Positions 34,060 through 47,410 of a stretch of DNA of 64,000 bases are shown here, piece after piece. Every line of letters starts with the position of its first letter. Position 1 is the first letter of the stretch. Under the pieces are notes generated by a model. It was not told the origin of the DNA. It saw nothing but the letters and a program-made list of their open reading frames with translations, and ran no database searches. The DNA lies in the NCBI RefSeq assembly GCF_023973825.1, contig NC_090124.1, positions 1,791,501 through 1,855,500 of the forward strand, given 5' to 3'. The stretch is from Plasmodium brasilianum (taxonomy: Eukaryota; Apicomplexa; Aconoidasida; Haemosporida; Plasmodiidae). The position numbers and the translations under genes were made by a program.

Positions 34060-37000
34060 TAACTTTCACGACAATAATGTATTGTTTGACATTATCAATT
34101 ATAATTTACAATCTAGCAACAACGGTATCAATAAACATTAAGCTGTCAAACTATGAAAACAATTAATTCCTAAAAAGGGAAGCAGACAAGTACACGTAAC
34201 ATTTTTACATGTGTAAAAGCTTGAATTATGTTTTTCTCTAAGCGTACAGAAACCTCTGTCTGAAGAATAAATGTCTGTCATTTATTTCTATCTTGTGAAA
34301 TATATGAAAAGAGAAGAAAAAATTGAAATTTATTATAGTTTATTTTTGTATTCTAAAATATACAAAAATACATGTTATTAATAAATGTATGATCTTTATT
34401 GTAGAATTTTTTTTTTTTTTGTCTTAATGCAAGCTATATATGTATAAATGCTTTCTATATAATATTTTTCATGCGATACCCTGATATTCTTAAAATTCTT
34501 TAGAATTTTGTTTTTATTTCTTTTTTATTTTTTGTTTATATCAAAATTTTGAAACATATCAATTTAAATGTTTTCTCACATATATATATATTATTCTTAT
34601 TCTACAGTTTACGTTCCTCTAAATTGCATATTTATTCTTAATCATAAATATATTCCCAAAAAAAAACTTTAAATGTGCTAAAAGACAATTTCCTTTTTTG
34701 TAATTATAAAGAGCAAATTTAAAGTAGAACAAATATCTAATAAGCTTTCCTAAGATGTTATAGGAGTCTGAGGAAATAAATAAACTATTGTAACATCATT
34801 AATGTTAAAAGGATTTATATATATAAACTCGACTCTCTTATTCTAATTTATCCTACAAACCACATATAAATATAAGATATATACACTTTATTATTTCTTT
34901 ATATTAATGCACAACACAATACTTTTATAAAATTTTTTATATCTTGACAAATTTTTTCACATATGGAAAACTATGGAACAAAAATAAAATTTAGTATTTT
35001 ATGATATTTCTATATACACAGCATTTTTTGATAATTTATGTTAAAAAATCATCCTTAACTTATTTCGCCTTGCACTGAAAAAGAAAGTTTTCTTAACATA
35101 TAACATGAATCTAAAAAAATAATCAGTAGTAAAAAAATTTGTTAATACTTTTTTTTTTTTTGATACTAGATTATTTTTCATTAGGACAAAATTGTTTCAT
35201 ACGATTTTATACACACATAAGTAATTTTTTTTCAGTCTTTATATTCAAAAAGGTTAAAATAAGTATAGATCTTATATTTCCTAACAAACGATAAACTTAT
35301 TATTAACTACTGTTGAACATATGGTGCTACAAAAATAATTTTTTTCCTTTTGTATGCCAACGTACATGTCTATAAATTAATATTAATAGTATGAATACTT
35401 CGGGTTAAGTAATGGAATGTTTTTGTTTATATGAAAAAATAAAGCATTTTTATTGTATATTTTGTTTTCAACTAGTTTTTATAAACTTAAATGTATGGAG
35501 GAATTAATGCATTTTTCAGAAAAAAAAAAATTTTATTGGGCTTTGTGAAAAGTATTAAACTAAAAAAATTGTCCCTACTATACTTATGTACTAATTAGTT
35601 TTTTCATTATAATACTAAGATATTTTTCATTATTTTTCAGTTATGTCTTTACTTTTTTACTAAAAGTATCATTTTTATTATTTGACTTGAACTTCATAAT
35701 GTTTTTCTGCTTCACAGCATTGAATACTATATATAACAATGTAGAAAACAAAGCATTATTTATATTTAAATATTAAGGGCTTACTAAAATATTTTATGCT
35801 TTAAACCTGAAGGATTTTTTTAGAATATGAATTTGTAATTTGTTTCGTTTAAAACAAAATTTTCTCTCATGGATTCAATAAATTTTTTATTATTTAACTC
35901 TCATTCAAGCTTAACGTCTTTAAATATATTTCTTCCTATGAATTATTTTAATACAAATTTAAGTTTTCTTCATAAATATGAGATAATTCTTGTAGAGAAT
36001 GTTGCAATTTTCACAACAAAACATTACACAATATTTTTACTAATAGATTATTATTTTGAATAAACGAACATGTTATGTTCCTTTATTTCATGAACAAGAA
36101 AAAGTAATTCATGGAATATAAAAACAACTTTAAAAGATACATATTTATGTTGAAAACTAGGCAGTTACAGTTATCAATATCGCAGTGATTGTATAAATAA
36201 AATATTAGAACCTTCCTTTTTGTAATATGGAAAAAAATGAAACCTGTTAATGAAAACACGATAAATAAACATAGTAATGTATAAAATATCTTATATTTTA
36301 ATGTAAGACAAATTATTATATAGTAACACATTGTTTAAATCAACGTATTTTATTAGATTAAAATTTTAGCACAAAAAGAGACATTTTAAATAAAATTCAT
36401 AATATTGCATTTCTTTTCATATGAAATAACGTTACAACTTTAAATCCTATTTAAAAAAGAAATAATTTTAGTTTTAGTAAGCTTATATACTTAGATTCTC
36501 TTTTCTACATTTTCGCGAATGCTCTTACAACTAGTCTATTTTTATAATAATTATTGCTTTGAAAATAGAGTTATATTTTATTGTTTATTTTTTTTAATGA
36601 TAATTTAGAAATGTGTTAATTAAAGTTATAAGTACATTATTATTTCTATTACTATTGACAATTTTAGGTATAAAATGGAAAGAAGTAATATTTCTTTAAA
36701 TAAAATATCTAAAATTATATTCCACATAAAAGTTAACACCTTAGATAAGGTTACAACATCATGAATATAAAATTACTTGTAATTTTTCAATAATAAAATA
36801 AAAAGCAGTAAATACTTAATGCATTAAAATGAACAATATTCAGTAGCACTAGTTTTTCTTCTACTGGACAAATTCTTAAATATTTATGTGAAAATATTTT
36901 TTCCCCTCTATAAATTTTGTTGTAATTTTCAAAATAGACATACAAAAAAAAAAAAAAAAATATTATAACAAATAATAATACCATAAAAATTTAATTAAAA

Positions 37001-37459
37001 TTTCTTTTTGGTATTAAAATCATGATACCATAAAGTTAAAAATGTTCAATTATAAAATAATATATTGTAATTATATGAAACATAAATCATCGATAATAAG
37101 AATCAAAAATATACAGCCGATATAGCTAATATTATTTTAAACTATAGATAGAATGCTATATAAATTAACGAATACAAAATATTGAATAAATAAAAATTAT
37201 ATATATATAAAAGAAACTAGTAGTAAATAAAGGTTCTACAAAATAATGTGTAATTTTAATTTATTAATGTGAAAAATGTTATAAATTTGAACTCATCATT
37301 TCTTTAATAAAAATTCACTTAAATACTTTAATTAATATAAATTACTAGTAATTAAAGGTAAATAATTAAATAAAATTTTATTTATTCGTAAATGATTTAT
37401 AAAAATCAGCGAATAATGTCGTACTATAATAAAAATAATATCTTTATTAAATTAATCAT
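34060..37459. other. Left gene-free flank of the centromere
   Basis: About 3.4 kb without a supportable gene on either strand. The longest open frames (for example 35869-36063 plus strand and 36083-36331 minus strand) are rich in Phe, Tyr, Ile and Leu and look like chance. Base composition becomes steadily more AT-rich from about 36.6 kb towards the core. Confidence 0.7.
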
Positions 37460-39720
37460 ACAGGTTATTGAATAAATGAATTAATTCTAATAATTTATTT
37501 ATTTACAATTATATATATTAATTTAAAATAATTTGAACAATTATTTTTAATTAATTATAATTAAAATTTATTAAGTTTATATAATTCTTTGAATTAATTT
37601 TATTACACTGATAATTTTAATTAATTATAATTTATTAATTTATAATATATAACTCTTATATTTTTTAAAAATATATTTATTAAATTAATTATTTTAAAGT
37701 CTTAATAATAAAATAAAAAATTAATATAATTATTTTAATAAAATAAAGTATATAGTTTAAATGAATAAAGTATTTATTTTAATATGATAAATAAATAATT
37801 AAAATAAACATAAAAAATAAAATATTTATAATAAATTAGCTAATTACTTTAATTATCAACTAATAAAATAGATCAATTAATTTAATATATTGTATTAATA
37901 TTTTAAATAAATAAATATATAATAATATTTATAAATATATTAATTATTTATTTTTATTAATAAAATAATAAATTGATTTAATATTTAAAAAATATATATA
38001 AAATAAAAATATTTATATATAAATTATATTTTTTTTAATAAAATATATTAATATATTAACAATAATAGTTTAATATTTAATTTTAGCAAATTAATTATTT
38101 TAAATAACATAATAATTAATTCATAGAATATATTAATAAACAAGATATAATATTTAAATTATAATAAAATAATTATTTAGTTTAATATAACAGATATATT
38201 AATAAAATAAATAAATTAATATGTTAATTAATAATAATCATATAATTTAATTAATTAATTGATATATTATGAAAATTGTAATAAATAATAAAAATAGTTT
38301 AATAAATATTTATTTAATTAATATAATTTATTTAATTAATAAATAGTTATTTAATTAATATAATTTACTTAATTAGTATAATACATAATTACTTTAAAAT
38401 AAAATATTATATATTTTTAATTAATCATTATATACAATTAATTTAATTAATATTATATATATATATATTAATTGAAAATATTGAATGTTTAATTTAATTT
38501 TATTATATTTATTAATATTTTTTATTATTTTTTAATATATACATGGTTAATTATAAAATAAATATAAATTTTAATATTATTTAGCTAGTTTTTAATTAAT
38601 AAATAATACATTAATATATTTTATAAACACATTACTATATATGTTATTTATGTTTTTATTTATATCAGTTAATTTATTTATTATAATTAATTTAATTATC
38701 CTATTTTTTTATTTAATATATTAATTTTATTAATTTAATATAATAATTTATTCATTGTTTATAACTACATAATAACAATTTATTTTATTAATTTATATAT
38801 ATATTCCTTATATATTAGTATATATATTAACATAATAAATTCTATTATATTTATAATATAATTAATTTATCATTTTTAATATTAATATCATATAATTTAA
38901 ATATTTTTTTATTAATATTATACATATTTAACTATATTTATTAATTAAAATAATTATTAAATATAATTATTTTTATATTAATATTATTTAATAATTAATT
39001 CAATAATATTTTTATTTTATATATTTATCTAAAATAAAACAATTAATTCTTAATTAATTTTATAATAAATTTATTTTCAAATTATTACAAATAAAAATAT
39101 TAAAAAGATTGATATATTTATATCGATTAATATATTTAATTAATTATTTTATTTAATATTTATTTATTTTTATGTATTAATCTATTTATTTTAATAAAGC
39201 ATATTTTCAAGTATATTTAATTTAATTATTATATAATTTTATTTAATAACATTTTTTGTTTAACTTATGTAATTAATATAATATATATTTTAATTTTATT
39301 TATTAACATTTCCTATTTGATTTAATTAATTAATATATGATTTAATATTATTTATTAATTTACCTTTTTATTTTAATTAATATGTAATATATTTTTATTT
39401 ATTAATTTATAGTATATTAATTAAATTCATTAATATATTATTTAAATTTGTTTATTAAACTGTTTTATTTAATTAGTCTATTTTATATATAATTTTATCT
39501 ATTTAATTACTGTTTATTATAATTTAAATATATACAATTGAGGAAGAAATATTATATTTATATTAAAATAATAATTTGATTATTTATTATATTAATATAC
39601 CTTTGTTTTAAATTATTGTGTTATTTATTTTAATTTATTTATAATATTAATTTATTATTTTATTATTTTTTTTTTTTTTTGGTACTTTATAAAAATAATT
39701 ATTTAATTATAAAAAGAATA
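37460..39720. other. Putative centromere core (about 2.3 kb, near-pure A+T)
   Basis: Lines counted by eye within this block contain between 0 and 5 G/C per 60 bases (zero at 38941-39000, one at 37921-37980, one at 38281-38340). The rest of the window's intergenic DNA has roughly 8-14 per 60. There is no open reading frame of useful length, and the sequence is dominated by TTAATTAA and ATTTATTAA words rather than long homopolymers. Plasmodium centromeres are known to be single blocks of about 2-2.5 kb with around 97% A+T that bind CenH3, one per chromosome. Size, composition and a flanking gene desert all match. Edges are judged by composition only. Confidence 0.88.
39241..39506. repeat. Degenerate ~51-bp periodicity in the right arm of the centromere
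   Basis: A landmark of the form ATTTATTAA recurs at 39241 (ATTTAATAA), 39298, 39350, 39397, 39450 (GTTTATTAA) and 39498 (TCTATTTAA), spaced 57, 52, 47, 53 and 48 bases. Most landmarks follow a TAATTAATATA-type block and are followed by a short pyrimidine patch (CATTTCC, TTTACC, AACTG, TACTG). The units are too diverged to call a clean satellite. Confidence 0.5.
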
Positions 39721-42700
39721 TAATATATAAGACAGCGTCTGCATTTATCAATTTGTGTAAATATATATTTATATAAAAATTAGTACTTTTTGTTTTAGCT
39801 ATTTTAATATGAATATTTTGTAGCTATTTATGTTTCTTTTAGTAGGTGTTTATTTTCATAAGGGATGTAATAATCCTTATAACTATTTTTAAACACGATT
39901 CATGTACAATAAAAGTGTTGAAATTTATTTTTTTACACCTAAAATATAGAATTTTTCTTTATACGAATGTTTTATTTAATGCAATAATTATTTAAATCAC
40001 CTTAAATACTATGGTATTTGTTTTTTTTGAACTCAGAGATCGTATATATATTTAATGAGTAAACGTACACATATAATAGAAAATATTATAAAAGATTTAT
40101 TATATACGTAATAAGAAATCCTGAGTGATTAAAATTTTTGTATATATGTATTTCACAAATGACTGACAAAAAATATTTTTTTTTAACAAATATATGCAAA
40201 CTTTCGGTAATTTTAAATGATAAAAGGATTCTATATTTACATTTTTTTTTTTTTTATGTGTGCTAGATATATACATACTGTAAAAGAATTTAAATTGAAA
40301 TTTAAGCGCATAAGCATATAATTTATTGTAATTAGGAAGTTTGAAACCTGTATTTTTTTTTAACTTTATATCTTTAACCTTTCAGTGGATCTTGATCTGT
40401 TATAAATTGACCTTTTCTGATAACAAGATAAGATTAACTTAAATTTTGTTGGATATTGTTTTATTTCAAATTGGCGCTAATGTAAAAAAGCCTTTTTGTA
40501 TAGATATAAGAATTCTTTTTAAAAAATAATTTTCCTTAACATTTTTAAACATTATTTAAACATACAGAAAAACAGATTGTGATAAAATGAAAAACCTTTT
40601 TCTTTAATGTATTATAATAGAACGTAGAAAAAAAAAAAACAAAATTATTCTAGTAGTAATTTTATAAAACTATGTTCCATTTTATAATGTACTTTTATGA
40701 TATACTTTAGAGCTAATATTAATTTTATAAAATAAGAAATACATTTGATCCTATATTAATTGAAATTTTTGTTTATTGGTATATTTCCAAAAAGAGTTGA
40801 CTAAAATATTTTCGCGTTGTTATAATTTTATTGACATTTTTTATAGATAACACACTGTCCTTTTGAAAAAATAAATGTACTATAAGAATCAAGTAACAAA
40901 TGTACATCGTTTTTCCTATCGTTATATTCGTTAATAAAAAAAATATATAAAATGTAAACGTTCAATAATCGTATAATATGCAATAGTATTGTTCATTATT
41001 TATATTTATTTTGATGCATTTTTTTGAATATATAAGAATAATGATACATCAACAACATATTTTTGATAAAATAAAGTGATCATACATTGCCGTAGCTCTT
41101 ATACGCATAACTCAAAATATAAATCTAATTCTTTTTTGGATCATACAATAAGCTCCTATTGTTTTTAATTATTATTAAAATGAATATATATAATATTTTC
41201 CGGTATATATATAAAATATTTTAATTATATTTATAAGACGAATAATTTTTTCTTGAAGTTGTAATTTAAAAAAAACACACTTCTATAAAGGAAAATTTCC
41301 GTAACTTAGGTGGATTCAAATTTCTAAAAAGGTGCGCAAAAATATTAAAGAACAAACTTGTAATTAATACATTGATATTTTTATATATTTTTTTTTCGCC
41401 TATACTATGTAATGAACTATTAATGACATAATTATAATATTTGTCTCGCATATTGTCTAAAGCGTTAGAAGAAAATTATAGTTCCATATATTGAGAAAAA
41501 AAATTTTTTTATTTAAATAAATAAATATTTTATATTAAATATAAATAGGCAGCACCATAAATCATATTAACTAAAGGTTTAAAATGCGTGTACATAAATA
41601 AATATAAGAATATTGACAAATAATATTCATAAATGTTTTACTTTTATTATTACGAACAATTTTTTTTTCCTTTAATTTAAGATTATTAGATATTTTATTC
41701 TATAATTTTTTTTTTTTCATGTGAAAATAGTGTGTTGATATTAAAATTCAATCTTTTCCTTGGAAATTTATATCTTCTTATTCATTTCTATTTTTAACGT
41801 AATTGTTATAAAAGGACTGTACCATCCCCAAAAAATAGAAAATAAAATTCTTTAGTGTTGTAATATAGAAATTGGGGGCTAATGTGCTAATAATAATATA
41901 AATGGGCAAAATATTAACTATTTAAATAATGAAACTCGACGGCATTTTTGTAGAGGAAAAATTAGGCAAACATAAAGTTAAGAAAGAAAACATATTGACA
42001 TTTGAATTCCATGTTTCATAATTAAAATCTAAATTATTATGAAATTAAACTTATTGAATACATATTGGGGCTGATACATAAATGTTAAACGTTTTAGATA
42101 CATTTATTTTGTTTTAATAAAATGCTTCTCTACGAGTTACAGAGGTGATTTCATATTTTTCTAAATATAATTTTCTTTAAAAGGGGACTTCATTCTGTCA
42201 GTATTATACTTAAAATTATGTATTTCTATAATCCTTAATTTTTTAATTATTTTTGTAGTATTTATAAAAAAATAATACATAGGTTTATATAGATATTTTA
42301 TTTTTTTACAGGAATATTTTTTTTGATTTTTCATTTTCTACTGTTAAGAGAGAAATTGCTGTTAGGTGCTAATTGAATGGGGAGATTTGTAGATTTCTAT
42401 TAAAATATATTTTAAATATTGATGTAAAAATTTTTAAGGGAATAAGTTTTTTTTTTATGTATTAAAATTCCAATATCTTTGTATAATGGAATTATAACAT
42501 TTACAGTTTCACACATTAAAAAAACAACAATGTAATAAAATAGTGGCAAAGAAAAATATTTTATTTTAAAATATTGAAATACTTTCAATCTAAAAAAAAT
42601 TTTGTTTACATTAATAAAAAAAAATAAATAAACTGCAGTATCCTTATATATTATATTTATTATAAGTGAACTTATGAATATTATATTCTATTTGAAGATA

Positions 42701-44800
42701 CTTTAACCATTAAGCACAAAAATTCGGTATATATAATATATTACGTAGTATTCCATAAGAAAAAGTCATGGCAAATAAAGCTTATTCTAGTAAATAATTT
42801 TGTTATCTATAATAGTAGTAAATAAGAAAAAAATAAAAAACATTATATTTTTTATAATTGACAATGGAAAACTGTTCAAAATATGTATATGCAATATACG
42901 AGTTTCTAAAATATAAACTACCACATAAGTTTTGAAATAAACAATACCTTTTCCCTATGAAAATATGATATACAAAAATATATAGAGTAATAATAGGAAA
43001 TAACAATTTAATAAAGTGCATTTTTAAATAAAAGAAAAATGCGAAGAAATAGAAAAATACATTTACGTAGTACAATTGAAGTATTTTTTGAAAAAGAAAA
43101 AGGGTAATTTACTTCTTAATTTTAGGAAGAATGTATTGCATTTAAAATGTGTATTCTTCTTAACATAATTTGATTTTGAAAATATAGTGTTATTACTTTT
43201 AATTCAATACTAACATAAAATTAATGTAGGGCCCTTCAAAATTTTAAACGTCACATTTTATTTTATGTATAATAATTACTACCTATTTGACGTCTGTTGA
43301 TAAAAAATACACTTTTTTTTTTTTGCATGATGTTATTTCTACGTTTTAGGACCTTAATTTATCATTTATATTAAATAAATATATATATAAATAATTGCAA
43401 TAATATCATTTAGTTTATCCTGAGTTTCATTATTATCTGTATGACCCTTTTGTATAATTTTCATTGTGTTTGAGCACATTTTTTTTTCTATAAAAAGAAT
43501 TGTGGGTTGTGAAGTACAAAGGCACACTTGTTTTTTTTAACACGTAAAAAAATTATCTCAGGGCAAAAAGGATATTTTACAATATACATATTATGAATAT
43601 GTAATAACTTGTTCTATATATTTTTATATACGGTAAGAATAAGAAGTTATTTCTATTTAAAATAAAACGAAAGTAAAAATTGAAATGGTGAATGCTCAAA
43701 TAAAAACATATTTTTTCATGGAATTTATTTGTCGTTTATTTTTTGTAATTCTAGTGTAATTTTTTAGTTGAACTCATTGTATATTGGTAGAAAGCTTATT
43801 AGCCCATGCATGTAAATTTATTTTTTTTTGAGCTTGTTACACATTATATTATTTTATATTTTTACATATTTCAAGTTCTAGTAATCCTAAGAATTATTTA
43901 TTAAGGTGCATTTCCAAAACTTCATAATAACCTATTATTACTTGAATAGGTTCCTACAAATTCGTGTTTTTTTTTTTTTTTTTAAATTTTAAGTATTGAT
44001 TTTGGGTTCTACATTTTCAAATTACGTTAAAAATGAATCCCTAGCAAATTTTTTTTTTTTTTTTTTTTTTTTACTATTGTATATTTTAAATTTAGAAAAT
44101 TCATAGTTTTATTTAAAAAAAAAAAAAAATTTCTAGGTTATGGACAAATTATTTTCTCAAATATAAAAGCTACGTTTTTTAAATGCTATTTTTTTTTTTT
44201 TTTTTTTTATATATATATATTTATGAGCGATTATTTTCTATTTTTTTCAAGTGAATATACTATATTCAATTTTTTTTTTTTCTGTAGCTTAATGGTCCAT
44301 TTTGATAACTGTGAAATAGTACTCACATTTTAATTAGTATTTCCTGCCATATTTATTTGAAGTACAGTAACATAGTAAAATGTGAGTATGTTTGGGCATA
44401 AAAAATAAAATTATATATAAATTTTTTTTTTTAATTTGTTATCAAAAAGTTTGAATTATAAAAGTTTTTTTAAATAATTTTTTTTTAAGTAAAATTTATA
44501 TTTTAAAAATTAATTACAAAAAATAAAATTTATTATTATTATGAAATTTTTATTTTCTTAATTCGTTATTCCCTTTTTTTTTCCACATTTTTTTTTTATC
44601 ATTTTTTCGTATTTCAAATTAACAGATAATCTTTTTATAATTTTATGTACAACTATAGTATACTTAAAAATAAAAATAAGAATACCGCAATAACACTGAA
44701 GTTTTAATCTTAAGTATAAGTATATATATTTATATATACACATGTACATTAACGTACACATATATATTAATTAAAATTTTTTGTGTTAAATTCGTAATAT
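39721..44800. other. Right gene-free flank of the centromere
   Basis: About 5.1 kb with no supportable gene. Composition returns gradually to the usual intergenic level by about 40 kb. Poly-T runs become long and frequent only from about 43.9 kb (for example 44049-44072, 44190-44209), marking the approach to the SWIB gene promoter. Short open frames at 41266-41451 and 42803-43075 (minus) have chance-like composition. Confidence 0.7.
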
Positions 44801-47410
44801 ATGGAACCTGTAGATGATTTAGATTCCATTAGTGTATATGATGATAGCGAATATAAGAAAGATTATGTAATAAGAGATTTATTGCGAGAAGTTATAACAA
44901 GTTCAATAAAGGAAATAGATGGAAAAAGTATTAATTTACTAGAAACATTAATGAAATATGGATATGAACTAAATAGATGTATTGATAAGAGCAACTACTA
45001 TATCAATGAAGCATTCTCGTCAAGAGTAAATACAGAAAAATTAAGGCGTAAATTAAGAGTGCATGTATTTACAGTTTTTAATGATGGAGACAGAGAACTA
45101 AGTTATCCTGCAAATATTACAGTTGAAGATTCAGCAAATGTTTATAGAAATGCTTCCCCATCATCCATGACATTTAATATTCAGGGTTATATTTTAGATG
45201 CAGATGAGAGTGATTATGATGATGTAGATGAATCAGAAAGGTTACCTACGAGAGTAATGAATGAAAGGAGGAATTCTGGTTATTTCATTGAGGATGATGA
45301 TGAAGATGAAGAAGGAAGTGAGATGATTAATGAAGAAGTCGTTAGTAAATATTCGGGTACGGACATTGATGAGGATTGTGAAAATAATGAAAACATTGAT
45401 TATCGTAATACAAGTGTCATGAAATTTACGTCCTTTTTTTCAACTATTATGGTTATGAGAGAAAATGAAACAATTGTATATGATAAAAAATACAAAAATT
45501 ATTACGATTGTGATAAATTGACTTTTACACGTACACTAAGTGAAAGAAGAAATGAAATAATTAAAGTGTATTTATTTTTAGACCAAAAAACCCCTTTTTT
45601 TGAACTATCGAAAAAATTAAGTATTTTTATGAAGTCACCTGAAGAAACCATCCCAGAAATAATGAAACGCATTTATGAATATTGTTTAGAAAAAGACCTA
45701 GTTGATTCCATTAGTGCTAAAATAAAAACAGATGAGAAGTTAAAAGATATATTAGGTGTAGATGAATGTGAATTTAGTGATCTACCCAAGCTTTTGCAGA
45801 AGAATTTTGTAATTCAGAAACCAATAGTACTAGAACATATTGTTGACTTAGAGAATGAAGATGAATCTGAAAGTATATATGATATTGTCGTTGATATTTT
45901 TGAACCGTTTGTAACTTTAGACAGTGGTAAACGTAAAAAATTTGTACTTGATTCGCATCACTTAAATGACGTATTACAATTTTTAAAAAAGCATGAAATA
46001 AATGAGGAAGAGAACGAGGACACACTGAATGAAGACTCTATTAAAGAGTGCACTTGTACTACAAATAATTTATGTAGTAGGGATAATAATAGATTAGATG
46101 AAAATGTTTACCCAGCAGATGTTAGGAACAATTTATTGAATGTAAATGGTGGTGACATAGTGAATGAAAACGCGGAAGAGGAAAATATGGAACTAGAAGA
46201 TGTGGAGGAAAATTATGATAAGAAAGATTATATAAACAGTGGGAGAATAATAACTGTACTTACAGAAAAGGGTGATATAGAGGAATATTTAATTAAAGAG
46301 TGCTCCGAATTTTGTAAAAAGTATAAAAATTTAAATTTAAATTCTGTGGGAGTTACTATATTTGAAAAGATGAATGGATTACAAAGTGAAATAGAAAGTA
46401 TAGATGATGATATTATAAATATATTATGTAAGATTAGAAAAAAGAATAATTTAAGATTACGTTATACAAGATTTTATGAAGACCCATGTGGATTTATTGA
46501 GCATGTAATGAATAGTAAATTTCCTGTGGATTTCGAAAATTTAGATGATAATATTGATTACATTTATGACCAAGCAGCTAATATTAATGATGACAATTAT
46601 TATAAACTCCCTTGGGTTCATAGAGGCATTTCAAAGTATTTGTTAATTAAGGATAAAAATTTGGATGATGTTCTTAAATCTTTTTTAAATTCTATGAATT
46701 TGGAAAGTAAAAGAAAGATTAGTAGTAGGAGCTCGAATGGAAATAAAAAACAAAGAGTACCTTTAAATGAACAAAATAATTATTGTCCATATAACGATAG
46801 TAATAGCAATAACAACTATAGTAATAATAATAATAATAATTATTATGATAATAACAATAATAACAGTAATGCCAATAATGATAATAATATGAATAATATG
46901 CTTAATATGAACAGTATGCTTAATATGAACAATATGTATAATATGAACAATTTGTATAATATGAACAATATGCAAAATGTGAGCAATATGCAAAATATTA
47001 ATAATAATAATAGTAATATTAATAACAATAATTTATGTTATTATTATGATAATAATAATATGAATTATAGCACTCCAGACCCTTTTAACATTTCGATGCA
47101 AAATTATGGAAATAATATAAATTATGAAAGCAACAATATGCAAAACTCTGGTGGTTTTCAGATGAATAACAATACAAATGATAATGAAGTAAGGTTAAAC
47201 ATGAATGCTGAAAATAATTTTATGCAAAATAATGAACAAGTTAATTTTAACGCTTATAATATTAATCAGGTTGCTGCTTACCCAACGTACATGAATTTCC
47301 CTTTTAATATGACATCTCAAAATGATTTTAATGCAATGTATAATGGTACATTACCTATGGAGTTATACCCAAATGAAAATTTTTACAATTCTGGCAACTT
47401 TGCTCCATAA
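44801..47410 (+). CDS. SWIB-domain SWI/SNF chromatin-remodelling subunit (SMARCD/BAF60/Rsc6-like)
   Basis: Single exon, 869 residues. The SWIB/MDM2 fold lies at about residues 262-345: FFELSKKLSIFM, EIMKRIYEYCLEKDLVD, DEKLKDILGVDECEFSDLPKLL and IVLEHIVDL align with the order of BAF60 proteins. A following acidic beta-rich segment (ESIYDIVVDIFEPF) also matches that family, as does the early part (KLRRKLRVHVFTVFNDG and FNIQGYIL). These proteins are structural subunits of nuclear SWI/SNF-type remodellers. An acidic stretch lies near residues 155-185 (EDDDEDEEGSE). The last ~215 residues are Asn/Met-rich low complexity with a MNNM-type repeat. It is the first gene right of the centromere-containing interval. 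Confidence 0.88.
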   Translation: MEPVDDLDSISVYDDSEYKKDYVIRDLLREVITSSIKEIDGKSINLLETLMKYGYELNRCIDKSNYYINEAFSSRVNTEKLRRKLRVHVFTVFNDGDRELSYPANITVEDSANVYRNASPSSMTFNIQGYILDADESDYDDVDESERLPTRVMNERRNSGYFIEDDDEDEEGSEMINEEVVSKYSGTDIDEDCENNENIDYRNTSVMKFTSFFSTIMVMRENETIVYDKKYKNYYDCDKLTFTRTLSERRNEIIKVYLFLDQKTPFFELSKKLSIFMKSPEETIPEIMKRIYEYCLEKDLVDSISAKIKTDEKLKDILGVDECEFSDLPKLLQKNFVIQKPIVLEHIVDLENEDESESIYDIVVDIFEPFVTLDSGKRKKFVLDSHHLNDVLQFLKKHEINEEENEDTLNEDSIKECTCTTNNLCSRDNNRLDENVYPADVRNNLLNVNGGDIVNENAEEENMELEDVEENYDKKDYINSGRIITVLTEKGDIEEYLIKECSEFCKKYKNLNLNSVGVTIFEKMNGLQSEIESIDDDIINILCKIRKKNNLRLRYTRFYEDPCGFIEHVMNSKFPVDFENLDDNIDYIYDQAANINDDNYYKLPWVHRGISKYLLIKDKNLDDVLKSFLNSMNLESKRKISSRSSNGNKKQRVPLNEQNNYCPYNDSNSNNNYSNNNNNNYYDNNNNNSNANNDNNMNNMLNMNSMLNMNNMYNMNNLYNMNNMQNVSNMQNINNNNSNINNNNLCYYYDNNNMNYSTPDPFNISMQNYGNNINYESNNMQNSGGFQMNNNTNDNEVRLNMNAENNFMQNNEQVNFNAYNINQVAAYPTYMNFPFNMTSQNDFNAMYNGTLPMELYPNENFYNSGNFAP
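46800..47075 (+). repeat. Asn/Met low-complexity coding repeats of the SWIB protein
   Basis: AATAAT/AACAAT runs give poly-Asn, followed by units of NMNNMYNMNNL and NMQNVSNMQN type. The DNA is a mixture of AAT, ATG and AAC codons, so the repeats are old at the DNA level compared with those in the giant gene. Confidence 0.85.

Noticed and set aside
35869..36063. 64-codon frame left of the centromere
   Set aside because: Composition (Phe, Leu, Ile, Tyr, Asn) matches chance frames in AT-rich DNA; no splice sites or conserved-looking block.
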